Source of the DNA: Kalaharituber pfeilii
Lineage: Eukaryota; Ascomycota; Pezizomycetes; Pezizales; Pezizaceae
Direction of reading: 5' to 3'
DNA: 64,000 nt
Assembly (NCBI GenBank): GCA_015179045.1
Contig: WHUZ01000021.1
Location: forward strand, 434,001-498,000
The notes under the pieces were generated by a model. The model did no database searches and was not told the origin of the DNA. It was given only the letters and a program-made list of their open reading frames with translations. Made by a program: the position numbers and the translations under genes. Of this stretch, positions 21,417-33,609 are shown one piece after another. Each line of letters opens with the position of its first letter. The first letter of the stretch is position 1.

Positions 21417-24139
21417 ATGCCCGACCCACTATCCATAGCTGCATCAATCGCTGGCCTCGTTGCGATCTCAGGACAAATTTTAAGTTTGCTGAAGGACCTC
21501 TATGATTTTCGGGCTCGAGCCAAGCAGGCGCCAGAATCCATCAAATGCCTAATGGCCGAAATAGAAGATATGAATGCCATATTCTACCAGGTTCAGCTGT
21601 TTATTGAGGGGAGAACCAGGATCCCAAACCAGAATGGATTGAGAATGTTGTCTATTCAGCACCTTCTTGCAACTTTGACTGGATGTGTTTTAGTCACTTC
21701 TAGCCTGGATAAGTTTTTGAATGAAGTTCTGGGGGTTGGTGATCCCAGAAGCATACAACCTCCAGCAGACAAAGTAGGCCTTTTCGAGAGAATTAAATGG
21801 GCACTGTGGAAGGAAGAAGAGGTTGTGGTCTTTATTGAGGACCTGCAACGACATAAGCTAAGTTTGAACTTGATGTTAGGAATCATTCAATGGTAACTTG
21901 AAAGGCCTACTCTATCAACTTTCTTGAGAGATTGAAAGAACTAATCTTTTTGTACAGCCATACTGCAGCAGAGGCTTCTGAAAGCGTTGGGAAATTGCAT
22001 GAAGCAGTTAGTCAAATATTAGATTCCAATAATGCACTCTCAAATCAGTTACGAGGACTTATCAGCCGGCAAGAAGACCTTCTCAGTCGTCATGAAGAAC
22101 TTGTCGGCCATCATGAAGCTCCGAAAAGCGTAATCGAGTCTGCGACAGGTCATATCCATTCCCAGGCTGCAAAGATAGTACCCACAATAGATGATGTCAA
22201 CACACCATTATCCACAATACAAGATGACCAGACTTCCAATGACAATGATGATGCTGCATCAGTCAAAACTACAGCATCATCACATAGCATATCATCCTTA
22301 CGATCCATACGATCCATACGATTTAAACGACCATCATTCATAGATGAATTGAAAGATTCAAGGCCCTACAAGCGACTCCAGAAGCGGAGTGGCATGAGCG
22401 ATGATTCTGCATCCACATTCTCTAGAAATAGCTCGATAAGAGGGTGTAGCTGGTCGATGCTTTCAAGCATGAGCTTAGGTGATCTCTCGATTTCGGAAAT
22501 CTCAGTGCTTGAGCTGCCCATTTGCTTATCGGATCTCTGGGACGCACAGCCATATCAAGTTAAAGCACCGGTTCATTCAGCTGCTAGTTATCACAGATCA
22601 CGCCGGGCGCCAATGCCAAGGTTGCTTTCTTTTAGGTCCATACATCATGCTATTCGCAATGGGGATGAATATGCTGTACGAGCTCTACTCACTTTAGGAG
22701 CAAATGTGGAGAAGAGGAATTCAAATGGCTGGACACCACTAATTAGTGCAGCTTGCTATGGGCATGACAAGCTGGTAGAGCTGCTGCTGGCAGACAGCAG
22801 GGTTGATGTTAACATGGCTAGCAACGGTGGTTTGACACCATTGAATAGTGCAGCTGGCAAAGGGTATGAGAAGGTGGTGGAGCTGCTACTGGCAGACAGC
22901 AGAGTTGATGTCAATATGGCCACCGAAAATGGCAGGACACCACTGAACAGCGCAGCTAACAATGGGCATGACAAGGTGGTGGAGCTGCTGCTGGCAGACA
23001 GCAGAGTTGATGTCAATATGGCCACCAAAAATGGCTGGACACCACTGAATTGCGCAGCAGATGAAGGGCACAACAAGGTGGTGGAGCTGCTGCTGGCAGA
23101 CAGCAGAGTTGATGTCAATGCGGCTCAACAAGAGAACTGGACACCACTGAACAGAGCAGCTAACAATGGGCATGACAAGGTGGTGGAGCTGCTGCTGGCA
23201 GACAGCAGAGTTGATGTCAATGCGGCTCAACAAGAGAACTGGACACCACTGAACAGAGCAGCTAACAATGGGCACGACAAGGTGGTGGAGCTGCTGCTGG
23301 CAGACAGCAGAGTTGATGTCAATGCGGCTCAACAAGAGAACTGGACACCACTAAACAGAGCAGCTAACAGTGGGCATGACAAGGTGGTGGAGCTGCTGCT
23401 GGCAGACACCAGGGTCGATGTCAATACGGCTAGCAAAGAAGGTTGGACATCATTGATTGCTGCAGCTGGTAACGGGCATGGGAAGGTGGTGGAGCTGCTG
23501 CTGGCAGACAGCAGGGTTGATGTTAACATGGCTAGCAACGATGATTTGACACCATTGAATAGTGCAGCTGGCAAAGGGTATGCGAAGGTGGTGGAGCTGC
23601 TACTGGCAGACAGCAGGGTTGATGTCAATATGCCTGAGAACCGCGGGTGGACACCACTGAATGGTGCAGTTCGCAATGGACATAGTAAAGTGGTAGAGCT
23701 GCTGCTGGCAGATAGCAGGGTTGATGTCAATATGGCCGCAGAAGGTTGGAGACCATTGAATAGTGCAGCTTACTTTGGGCACAACAAGGTGGTGGAGCTG
23801 CTGCTGGCAGATGCTAGGATTGATGTTAATATGGTTAACAAAAATGGCTCGTCACCACTAAACAGTGCAGCTAACCAAGGGCACAACAAGGTGGTGGAGC
23901 TGCTGCTGGCAGATGGCAGAGTTGATGTTAATATGGCTAGCAACAGTGGTTATACACCGCTCGATAGTGCAGCTTTAAAAGGGCACGATAAGGTGGTAGA
24001 GCTGCTTCTCGCACACGACAAAATCGACGTAACCATTGCCAACGCTGCTTCCAAGACTGCCCTGGATTTGGCCACTGAGAAGGGACATCACAAAATTGTG
24101 GCAATGTTACGCGCAAAGCTTGAAAATAACGAGTCTTAA
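21417..24139 (+). CDS. ANK gene 2: Helo-like N-terminal domain plus about 15 ankyrin repeats
   Basis: Exons 21417-21892 and 21958-24139 are separated by a 65-bp GT..AG intron in phase 2 (about 885 residues). Exon 1 differs from gene 1 at only a few residues (start 'MPDPLSIAAS'). The linker ends differently from genes 1, 3 and 4: after 'CLSDLWDAQPYQV' comes a distinct segment with 'RSIHHAIRNGDEYAVRALL' and 'LGANVEKRNS', which reads as a different first ankyrin repeat starting near residue 385. Three adjacent repeats starting 'AAQQENWTPLNRAAN' (about 23119-23424) are near-identical 102-bp copies. The C-terminal cap 'SKTALDLATEKGHHKIVAML' is shared. No ATPase domain is visible. The role is inferred, as for gene 1. 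Confidence 0.85.
23119..23424 (+). repeat. Near-perfect 102-bp triplicate in ANK gene 2
   Basis: Copies start at about 23119, 23221 and 23323 and differ at only a few bases, pointing to very recent repeat expansion within the exon. Confidence 0.85.
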
Positions 24140-26314
24140 CTAGTGCTTGTCTCTTATTTTTCGCTTCATTTTCTATTGGCAAGAAAGTTGTGAAACAGTG
24201 CCCTTTTTGTTGAGCTTATGTACGTGCTTCAAGATAAGAGGGTTGATTTTTTATTTTTATTTTTATTTTATTTTATTTTATTTTATTTTATTTTATTTTT
24301 GTTGACATTTGATCTACGTTTTTTGTCTACGTATCAATTTCCCGTCACTGAAAGGTTGGTCTTCTTATATATATCGATAGTATTGTTAGGTGGGGCTTTC
24401 ATTTGAGTTGGCAGTTCGGGTAGCAGGCACTGCTTAACGTCGAAGCCGGTGAAAACATCATGTAAGTACTCTATTTTACATCTTCTTTCATTCAGTTCCG
24501 AAACCACCCACATCCTTTTTTATACGCTTTTAAGAAACACAAATTTCACGCTCACCGTACTTATATCGCAATTCCATTTGTCGGAGTTCTGTAGTAGTTC
24601 AAGTAGTTAAGTTCAAGTAAGGAAGCAAGACCCCCGACCAGATATTCGACCCCATTATCTCAGTCAAAATATCTGACTGTTACTCACACCTGGAGACCGA
24701 GTCGCGCTTAAAAATCCGGATAGGAAAAAAGCTGAAATTGCTGCGTTTGAGTTCCCCTAATGTGTTTGCAACCCCACATATATTCTGTGTCGAATAGATG
24801 TATGTAGTCTGGTTGAGATGTAGGTATGGTGGCATGCCGGATAACACATGGGACTGCTTGTACTTATGTAACGTACCAAGAAATTCGCCTGGCCTGTACT
24901 TTATTTGCATAGAAACTGCTGACAGGTAACACGCCACAAAGGTTGCCAATTCTCCCAGGAGCCTTTGGTAAACTTAGCGGAGGCAATATTTAAAAAGGGG
25001 GTAGTTAGCACTCTTCGCGAGGGAAATTGTTAACGTGAGGCTGTTTTTATCCATTTTTCAACTATTCACGCTGCTGATAAGACTATGTCTGTATTCAAGT
25101 ATGTAACTCACCTTCCCCAGCTAACGAAGTTAAGCGCTCCTCGCGGCCCCCCCACCAATACGCAAGCTAGAGGGTAAGCAAATCAATTTACCTACCTGTT
25201 CATCCTGATACCCATCTGACCAATTTTATTCAATTAAAACCAAAAAAACGTATGGGATTATAATTTTACTCGACCCACACAAGAATTTGTGTGTGAAACT
25301 AAGTATGCAGGAAAAGGAGTCTCGACACCAAGCCGGTACCGTGGGAGATCTTCTTCGTTGAAACGTTCTTTTTCACTGCGCTCAGGTTTGTCTTTTTCTA
25401 TGCTATGCTCTGGGTTGCACCCATCATCTAATGTACAGGAATCTCCGCCCAATCCAACTCCTTCTGGTCTGAATCCCTCCCGGTCTTGCTTTCTTATTTC
25501 CGTACTCCACGGTACTAAGCCAAGTTGCTCAAAGCATGTGGAGTATCCCACCTAACCTTTTTACCTACATCAGTGGTAGTAGTCCTCCGATGACTACCTA
25601 CCACCATCAGTCCGAGTCGAATTGAATTGACGGACGACATGGAGGGAAAAGACCTATATTCCTTTGATTCATAAAAATAACCCCCTGTGTGCCCGCTGCA
25701 GGAAACGAATCAACTGCATACCAGCAAAATCCCCGTGATATCTACCAGTTGCCTCTAAATAGGAATAGCACCCCATGCCAACTCATTGATAAAAGCTCAG
25801 TCAGACTTCTCTCTGCCAACTGTTGGTTCGTCTGGATTCCCCATGTAAGAATCAATCTCCCGCCTAGCATGGCTTGAGCGTGCTTCACACAAGAGATCAA
25901 TCCCTCATACCCACAAGTTCAACCCCTTGACATAATTGCTAGTCGCTTGTTTTTTATAGGCAACCCATCTCGCTTTGGAATTGATGCCCAGCTCAGTCAG
26001 GCATTCCTCCGTCAACCTTATTAGAGACCTGGTCTGTCAGAAGCCTCATGTACCCGCAAATTTAAGCCGTGCTCCAACATTTAAAGTTCACCAATCTCGC
26101 CTAGAATTGATGCTTGGCTCAGTCAGGTATTCCTTCGCTGACCATATTATTGATGTGATTCCTTCTGAAGTTCCAATGTACCCACTAATTGACTATAGGA
26201 TGGCATCCATATGTAACATTTTGATGGGTATAAAGAGAGTTGTAAACTGCAATATTCTTAGAAACAATAGGTAAGAAAAGCATGTGGGGAGTAGTTAGCC
26301 TACCATATGACAGG
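24140..26314. other. 3' flank of ANK gene 2, no gene seen
   Basis: Homologous to the unit 1 flank but lacking about 400 bp: the sequence jumps from 'GTTCAAGTAAGGAA' at about 24625 to the equivalent of 11570. It holds the TTTTA tract. ORFs on both strands (for example minus 25258-25551) are not conserved across units. Confidence 0.55.
24246..24301 (+). repeat. TTTTA-type pentanucleotide tract
   Basis: Mostly perfect TTTTA units about 105 bp after the ANK gene 2 stop. Confidence 0.8.
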
Positions 26315-27592
26315 AGCTGTAGAAGTGCCAGGATGGCTGGACAGGATAGTTGGACTGGATGGTGGTAGAGGAGCAGAGAAGCTACTGGAAGGGGTGTTGG
26401 AGTGGCCCCTGGAGAAGCTGCGTGTGGCACTACTTGATTGATGGTTCGAGGAGCTGCTGGAGCAGTGGGCGCGAGATAGCCCTGCAGCTGCTGGAGGAAG
26501 GGTACAAATTTAGAGGCGGTGGAGGGGGGTGCAGTTGATAGGCGGTGGAGGGGTATAAGAACGTGCGGTTGAGGGTGCGAGAGGATGCCGTTGCGGCTGC
26601 GGGAGGGGCCGTTGAAGTCGGAGCGGTTGTCGGAGGGGTTGCGGAGTGCAGTAGGGGATTGGAAGGATATTGCGGCGCAACGCGGCGGTGGGATGCGATG
26701 GGGGGAAGGTGGGAGAAATTATGGGCAGTAAAACTGCTGCTGCTGGAGTGGGGGTATGAGGTTATGCTGGAGGGGAGGGGGGCTTGACGTGCGACGGGAG
26801 AGGGGGCGCGATTGCCGGTGGAGGAGATGGCGAGAGAGCATTTGAAGAGCGATACGGAGGGGAGAGAGGGCAAAATGAAGAGGGCTGCAGTGAGAGACCG
26901 ACGCATGGTGCAGGTTTCCAGTCAAGCCCATCACGTGTTGCATCCTCGCTCGAGCACTTCCGGAAATGGAAAGCCCAAGTTTCCCACCTCACCAGCGTCA
27001 GCAGTGCGCTTGTTACGGCTTTCTCACTACAACACCCCATCTGAACTTGATAGGACCAAGTGGTTGATCTGGCAGGTGTGATCAGAGGTTGCCACCCATT
27101 CGCAGTTGAGTAAATTCAAAACAGACCTCGCCACTGCTGCAGTCATTGCTAGTTCCGCACGGTATACGGACATAAAGTTGCTCCCCACCCACACAATATC
27201 ATCGGAAACGCAAGCTATGACATCGGCGGGGACGCCCTATTGCTAGTGCAGGCGATCCAAGAGTCCCTTGCATATGTGGTCGATGATCAGGAAGCTAAGG
27301 AGGGTGATCGAGGCATCACTGCGGCAACAGGGGCACGGAGCGCAGTATGCAAGGCAGGAGATCGGGGTAGGGAATGAGTATTGGTAGGTGGAAACAAGGA
27401 GGGAGTGAGGTTGTCGATATGATGGACAGTCATCATATGGGGAGGGTGAGTTGGAGGAGATGTGAGACGAGGATGAGGTGTTGAAGAGGGTGTTGGAGGT
27501 AAGTAGGATGTCAGTAGAGGAGGAGGAGAGGAGAAGGAAGAAGGAGATGGAGGAATAGGAGTGGGAGGGAAAGGTGGGGGACGGAGGGAAGT
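26315..27592 (+). pseudogene. Degenerate copy of the glycosyltransferase 3' end (unit 3)
   Basis: It starts with a readable stretch ('VPGWLDRIVGLDGGRGAEK') ending in TGA at about 26440. Clear similarity to the parent tail runs from about 26820 ('EEMAREHLKSD') to the purine-rich end near 27592. It lacks an approximately 90-bp segment present in units 2, 4 and 5 (between about 36598 and 36690 in unit 4). The UIM-like 'QAIQESLAYV' is readable near 27247-27280. Stops and frameshifts rule out function. Confidence 0.65.
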
Positions 27593-30500
27593 GTCTCAGA
27601 TCGCGTACAAGGGTAGTAGTGTGGATTATGGTTATGGTTAAGGTCGCCCTGAGCTTTTTTTGTTTTTGGTGGAGGGTTGTGTTATGTATGTACATTCGAA
27701 CCTAGTTGCTTTTATCAGGAAATAGACGATGTTACACCTAAGGAGGGTAAGGACATGGGCTACGGTGCATCTGTTTGGGGTGCTTGATGGACTGGGTGCT
27801 GCCCAAACCACCACCTCAACACTGTGTGAATCGAGCGGATCGGGAGAGGAGGGTGTTTGTGTGTGAGGCGTTTAATTATGAGTGTCGTAAGGGATGTAAA
27901 GAGGGGAGATGAAAAAAAAAATTATTTGGGATGTATAGGGGAAATATCAGTATCCTCTAGGCGTTTGCATAAAGCGTTGACGTTCCCCCGGGATCTCAGA
28001 CGGAGTCTATATGGAAACCAACAGGTTCAGTATGGTGAACTTGGGATGCATCCATAAAAAAGAAATTTTAGAGTTCTTGCAAGTGTGTATGTGTGTATAT
28101 ATTATGCTATGAAAATACATATGAAGGTTGGAGTCTAGATATAATAACATGTTTATGTTTGAGATTTTGTTGGATTAAGGTTTAGTGAGGGTGACGAGGA
28201 CTTTGCTCGAGCCTGCACAATCTGGTTGCCAAGCTTCTCATAACCTGCGCTTTCAGATTTCACGCATAGAAATCGGTTGAAAACGCAAACATAGCTGCGG
28301 AAAAAAATTTACATTACTCATCCGCAAATGCAAGTCGACTGTAAAGTATGTAAAAGATAGCAGTCCGCGGTCGCCACCAAATAACTTCAGACACTGCATG
28401 GTCCAACCACCCCTGCAACTTCCTAGAGTTTCTCTTCTCGATTCCCGGCACATTTTGGTTCACTGGGCACAAACCTCTGGTAGGAGCGGTTACTTGTTAG
28501 GAGATGCTAAGTTTCACTAGCGAAATCTTTGGGGCTTGCGTGAAAAAAAAAAAAATAAAATGAAACATTTGAGGTAAAAAAGGCATATACTGAAATATCA
28601 GGATATGTGGCGGAAATGGATTAAGGGAAGGGGGGGGGAGGGGTTGATTGTTGGTTTGTTTGTATCTTCCTGCACTGTTTTGCGTAAGAAATCCATGAGA
28701 AGGAAAATACGATAAAGTTAAATATTATGCTGTAAGTTAGAGAGAAAATGTATTTCGACACGGAGTTCTGGTGTATGTGTCTCAGGTACTTCTACATACG
28801 GCGGACGGTAGAGCCACAGTGGTCTCGAGGAACCATAGTATCCTTGTCATGCTTGCCAGTATTATTTACTCTAATTAGCATAATCAACTATCTGCATCCA
28901 GAATATTGTATGTCATTACAGATTGCGTCTTTCGCGATAAGAGGCAGGACGTTGTTACTCCATGGACCCTGAGTCTCGTGAATCATTGAATTGAATGACC
29001 TATCCTTGCTCAACTTTTTGTCTGCTACTGGACATAGCGCCTTGACCTCGTCGCTCATTCGGCAATTTCGAATTAGTTACTACGTCTCTTGACGGATCCC
29101 CGCACGATTGAGATATCATCGTATGTAAGTTCGGTTCAAGTACGTGCAGCAGAGTACGCAAACCTTCTTGTCTTCATCGCATAACTGACCTGTCAAAATA
29201 TTTTTTCAGCACAGCAGCGACACACGACAGATGCATGAATCGATCAGACTCCACGAACGCCGAGCTGATTTTCGATCTGTTTCAGATTTCTATGATGTGG
29301 TATCATAAAAAGTTGAGACCAGTCAATGACGATGACCTTGACGATCCACCGCCCTTCCTACTCGAGTACAGAGTTCCTCGTATTCTCTACGTATGGCATT
29401 GACCCCTCAAGTAACATGACGTTGACTCCTGCAATATGCGCTTTGACCATCGACTCTCTTGCACCATGGCGTTGACGTGCGGACTTTGTCTCACCTGTCT
29501 CGCCCTCATGTGCATAGTGACCCTTGGTAAGTACATCTGATCCTCAAGACTTTTTACGGGGTAGATGCCGATCTATCATATGTAGATCCGATCACTGCCC
29601 ACCAATATCGATAGCTGTAACCAACTGTGCTGTTAGCATTGCAGAAACGTACTACATAGTACTAACCTATATTGTTTACTATCAGCCTCACACATCTTTC
29701 CAGCAGAATTCTCGCTTCTAGTTTTGCCTCCTGTTATTAGCTGGCACACCGCACAACACCATGCCTAACTAGCGAAAAAAAAAATAAGCAAATTGGCGCT
29801 AGAAAGCTTACTCTCAAAAAAAAAAAAAAAAAAAAACTACCATCATCAATCATGATGCGGAACAAATTGTCATAGAACTTCGGGGCTCATATTCTATTTG
29901 CTCCTGTTGAAGAAATGACATGATGCGAATATTACTGTGCGTCACGAATCCATGTATGTAGTTTCAGTCGCTCATTTCTGTGGTAATAGATGTGCATGTA
30001 ATAACAGCATGCAAGTGTCAGCGACTTTTACAGGATACATAACAAGCTGCCTGGAGGGCAGCTGAGTACAATAGGAGGGAAGGCAGTCTACTTTTCGAAC
30101 CAGTAGCATATCTCTTGGTGAAGTGGTTTGTCTATTGTCGTTAGTAGTTGAGGTTACAACAAAAAGTTATAGAATTGAGTGGGTTGAATTATGAGTTGAA
30201 GAAGAAGGTTGTCCAGCATCTTTCTAAAGGGTGGATTGCAATGTTCTGGTTTCATATGATTAACTTTCGGGTAGCTTATTTCTAATTTTCACTAAAAGTC
30301 ACTATTACTCCACGGTTCAGCCGGTGGTTAGCGAGTGATTTGGTCCGTGGTTAACTGGCTGTTTTACCAATAGTACTGTGCGCCGTACGACCTATTCTGA
30401 ATAAACTGCAGTACTACCGTAGCAGCTGGACCATGCGATCACTGCACTGGCTCTCTTTTATCAATTTTGAACTGGGCTGAGGTAGAATGTTCATATTTCC

Positions 30501-30943
30501 ACTGCCAGCTGCAGCCCCAATTCATATGCTGCAAATGCCTGTTCGTCTCTCCACAATTAAATGTAACACTGAGACCTTGAGCCTTGTGATATTTTTAGTA
30601 CTATTAGTGCTGGCTAAAACTGAGACAATAGGCTTACTAGCTACCCCATCACGCGCAAAGAGGTAAATCACAGGAGACAAGAGATAGAAATTGACTTGGT
30701 AACAAACAGTAGGTTTACTAGTTGGCCGATCTACAAAGCGTACTATTTCCGAGCTTGGCTACCAGTCTGATGAGTTATCCTCAGAGGCTTGAAATTCACA
30801 CCATACCTATAAAAACTACTTAGGAATTGCTTCATAACAGTCTAACCCTCCCGTTGCGATCGCATAAATTAATTTCCCGCTGGGCTACGTTCCATCAGAA
30901 TTCGCTTCAGTATTCCCTACATCCAACTACTATACCAAGAGCA
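27593..30943. other. Unit 3 spacer, diverged, no gene seen
   Basis: Recognisably related to the other spacers only in patches (for example near 28240-28500 and 29300-30000), with many indels. It lacks the long C-poor G/T-rich tract. A 21-bp A-run near 29817 aligns with an A/T run in the other units, so it is not a new insertion. Confidence 0.5.
30808..30814 (+). promoter_or_regulatory. TATA box candidate of ANK gene 3
   Basis: TATAAAA 136 bp upstream of the ATG, aligned with the TATA-like element of the other units. Confidence 0.35.
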
Positions 30944-33609
30944 ATGTCCGATCCGCTATCCATAGCCGCATCCATCACTGGTCTCATTGCAATCTCAGCA
31001 AAGATTATAAGTTTGCTGAAGGACCTCTATGATTATGGGGCTCGAGCCAAGCAGGCACCGGAATCCATCAACTTCCTGATGGATGAAATGCAAGATATGA
31101 ATGCCGTATTCTGTCAGGTTCAGCTGTTTGTTGATGGGACAACTAAAATTCCAAACAAAAGTGGATTGAAAATGTTGTCTATTCAGCACCTTGTTGCAAC
31201 TTTGAGTGGATGTGTTTTGGTTGCTTCCAATCTGGACAAGTATCTGAGTGCGGTCATCGGGATTAGTGATCCTAGGAGCATGCAACCTCCAACAAAAAAA
31301 ACAAGCATTTTATTCGAGAGGATTAAATGGGCACTGTGGAAGGAAGCAGAAGTTGCAGACTTTATTGAACACCTGCAAAAGCACAAACTGAGTTTGAACT
31401 TAATGTTAGGGATAATTCAATGGTAACATGAAAGGCCTACTCTATTAACTTTATTGGGGATGCAGAAAAACTGATCTCTTTACATAGCCATACTACAGCA
31501 GAAGCTTCTGAAAGCCTTGGGAAATTGCACGAAGCAGTTAGTCAGATATTAGATTCCAATCACACGATATCAAATCAGTTGCGAGGACTTTTCAGCCGCC
31601 ACGAACCTCCAATAAGCAATGTAGTTCAATCTGCGACAGTTCATACCCATTCCCAGGCTGCAAAGATAGTACCCACAATAGATGATGTCAACACACCATT
31701 ATCTGGCATAAAAGAGGACCAGACCTCCAACGACAATAATGATGCTGCATCAATCAGAACTACAGCAACATCATATAGTATATCCTTACGATCTATACGA
31801 TCCATACGATTTAAACGACCATCATTTATAAATGAATTGAAAGATTCAAGGCCCTACAAACAGCTCCAGAAGTGGGGCAGCCTGGACAACGATTCTGCCT
31901 CCGCATTCTCTAGAAGTAGCTCTACAAGAGGGTGCAGCTGGTCGATGCTTTCGAGCGTGAGCTTGGGTGATCTCTCGATTTCAGAAATTTCAGTACTTGA
32001 GCTACCTATTTGCCTTTCTGATATCTGGGACTCACAGCCCTATCAAGTTGAAGTTTCACTTCATTCAACTGCCGGTCAGCAGAGATTACATCGACAACCG
32101 AAAGTGAAGTGGTCTTTATTGGGCCGCAAGTATATTACTCGAACTTTACTAGCTGCAAGTTTAGGCACAGATAGAGAAAAGAGGGATTCCGAAGGCATGT
32201 CAAAACTAAATTCTGCAGCTGCAAATGGGCATTTTAGGATGGTTAAACTGCTGTTGGATGATGGCCGGATTGACGTCAACATGGCCAACAGCTATGGCTG
32301 GACACCACTGAACAATGCAGCTAACAATGGACACGACAAGGTTGTGGAGCTGCTACTAGCAGACAGCAGAGTTGATGTCAATATAGCTAACGAAAATGGC
32401 TGGACACCACTGAACAGCGCAGCTAACAATGGGCACGACAAGGTGGTGGAGCTGCTGCTGGCAGACAGCAGGGTTGATGTCAATGCGGCTCAACAAGAGA
32501 ACTGGACACCACTGAACAGTGCAGCTAACAAAGGGCATGACAAGGTGGTGGAGCTGCTGCTGGCGGACAGCAGGGTTGATGTCAATATGGCCGCCGAATA
32601 TGGCATAACACCACTGAATTTTGCAGCTTTATTTGGACATGACAAGGTGGTGGAGCTGCTGCTGGCGGACAGCAGGGTTGATGTCAATATGTCCGCCGAA
32701 CATGGCATAACACCACTGAATTGTGCAGCTTTCGAGGGGCATGACAAGGTGGTGGAGCTGCTGCTGGCGGACAGCAGGGTTGACATCAATGCAGCTCAAC
32801 AAGGGAACTGGACACCACTGAACCGTGCAGCAAATAAAGGGCACAACAAGGTGGTGAAGCTGCTGCTGGCGGACAGCAGGGTTGATGTCAATATGGCCGC
32901 CGAATATGGCATAACACCACTGAATTGTGCAGCTTTATTTGGACATGACAAGGTGGTGGAGCTGCTGCTGGCAGACAGCAGAGTTGATGTCAATGCGGCT
33001 CAACAAGAGAACTTGTCACCACTGAACAGTGCAGCTAAAAATGGGCACGACAAGGTGGTGGAGCTGCTGCTGGCGGACAGCAGGGTTGATGTCAATATGG
33101 CCGCCGAATATGGCATAACACCACTGAATTGTGCAGCTTTATGTGGACATGACAAGGTGGTGGAGCTGCTGCTGGCGGACAGCAGGGTTGATGTCAATAT
33201 GGCCGCCGAACATTGCATAACACCACTGAATTGTGCAGCTTGCAAGGGGCACGACAAGGTGGTGGAGCTGCTGCTGGCAGACAGCAGAGTTGATGTCAAT
33301 ATGGCTAGCAAAATTGGCTATACACCGCTCAATAGTGCAGCTTTAAGAGGGCATGACAAGGTGGTGGAGCTGCTGCTGGCAGACAACAGAGTTGATGTCA
33401 ATATAGCTAGCAAAGAAGGTTGGACACCATTGAATAGCGCAGCTAGCAAAGGGTACGACAAGGTGGTAGAGCTGCTTCTCGCACACGACAAAATCGACGT
33501 AACCATTGCCAACGCTGATTCCAAGACTGCCCTGGATTTGGCCACTGACAATGGACATCACAACATTGTGACGATGTTACGCGCAAAGCTTGAAAATAAC
33601 AACTCTTAA
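30944..33609 (+). CDS. ANK gene 3: Helo-like N-terminal domain plus about 14 ankyrin repeats
   Basis: Exons 30944-31422 and 31488-33609 with a 65-bp GT..AG intron (about 866 residues). The ATG at 30944 is chosen because it aligns with the other four genes; the frame is open upstream to 30827. Exon 1 is the most diverged of the set ('ITGLIAISAKIISLLKDLYD', 'FVDGTTKIPNKSG', one extra codon at 'PTKKTSILFE'), while exon 2 is close to gene 1. The linker lacks most of the 'RHEEL' repeat. Repeats begin near residue 395 with 'GMSKLNSAAANGH' and alternate between 'AAEYGITPLNCAALFGHDK' and 'AAQQENWTPLN' types. The cap is conserved ('SKTALDLATDNGHHNIV'). No ATPase domain is visible. Confidence 0.85.

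Larger units (their letters stand above)
13250..26314 (+). repeat. Segmental tandem array, unit 2
   Basis: Same order as unit 1, with a glycosyltransferase pseudogene in place of the intact tail, a DNA transposon insertion in the spacer, and a deletion in the 3' flank matching about 11160-11570 of unit 1. Confidence 0.75.

Noticed and set aside
23119..23424. Regular short repeats that might suggest CRISPR
   Set aside because: They are in-frame ankyrin codons without distinct spacers, in a eukaryotic genome.
29800..29850. A-run in unit 3 as a fourth mini-retroposon
   Set aside because: It aligns with an A/T run present in all units and has no flanking duplication or related body.
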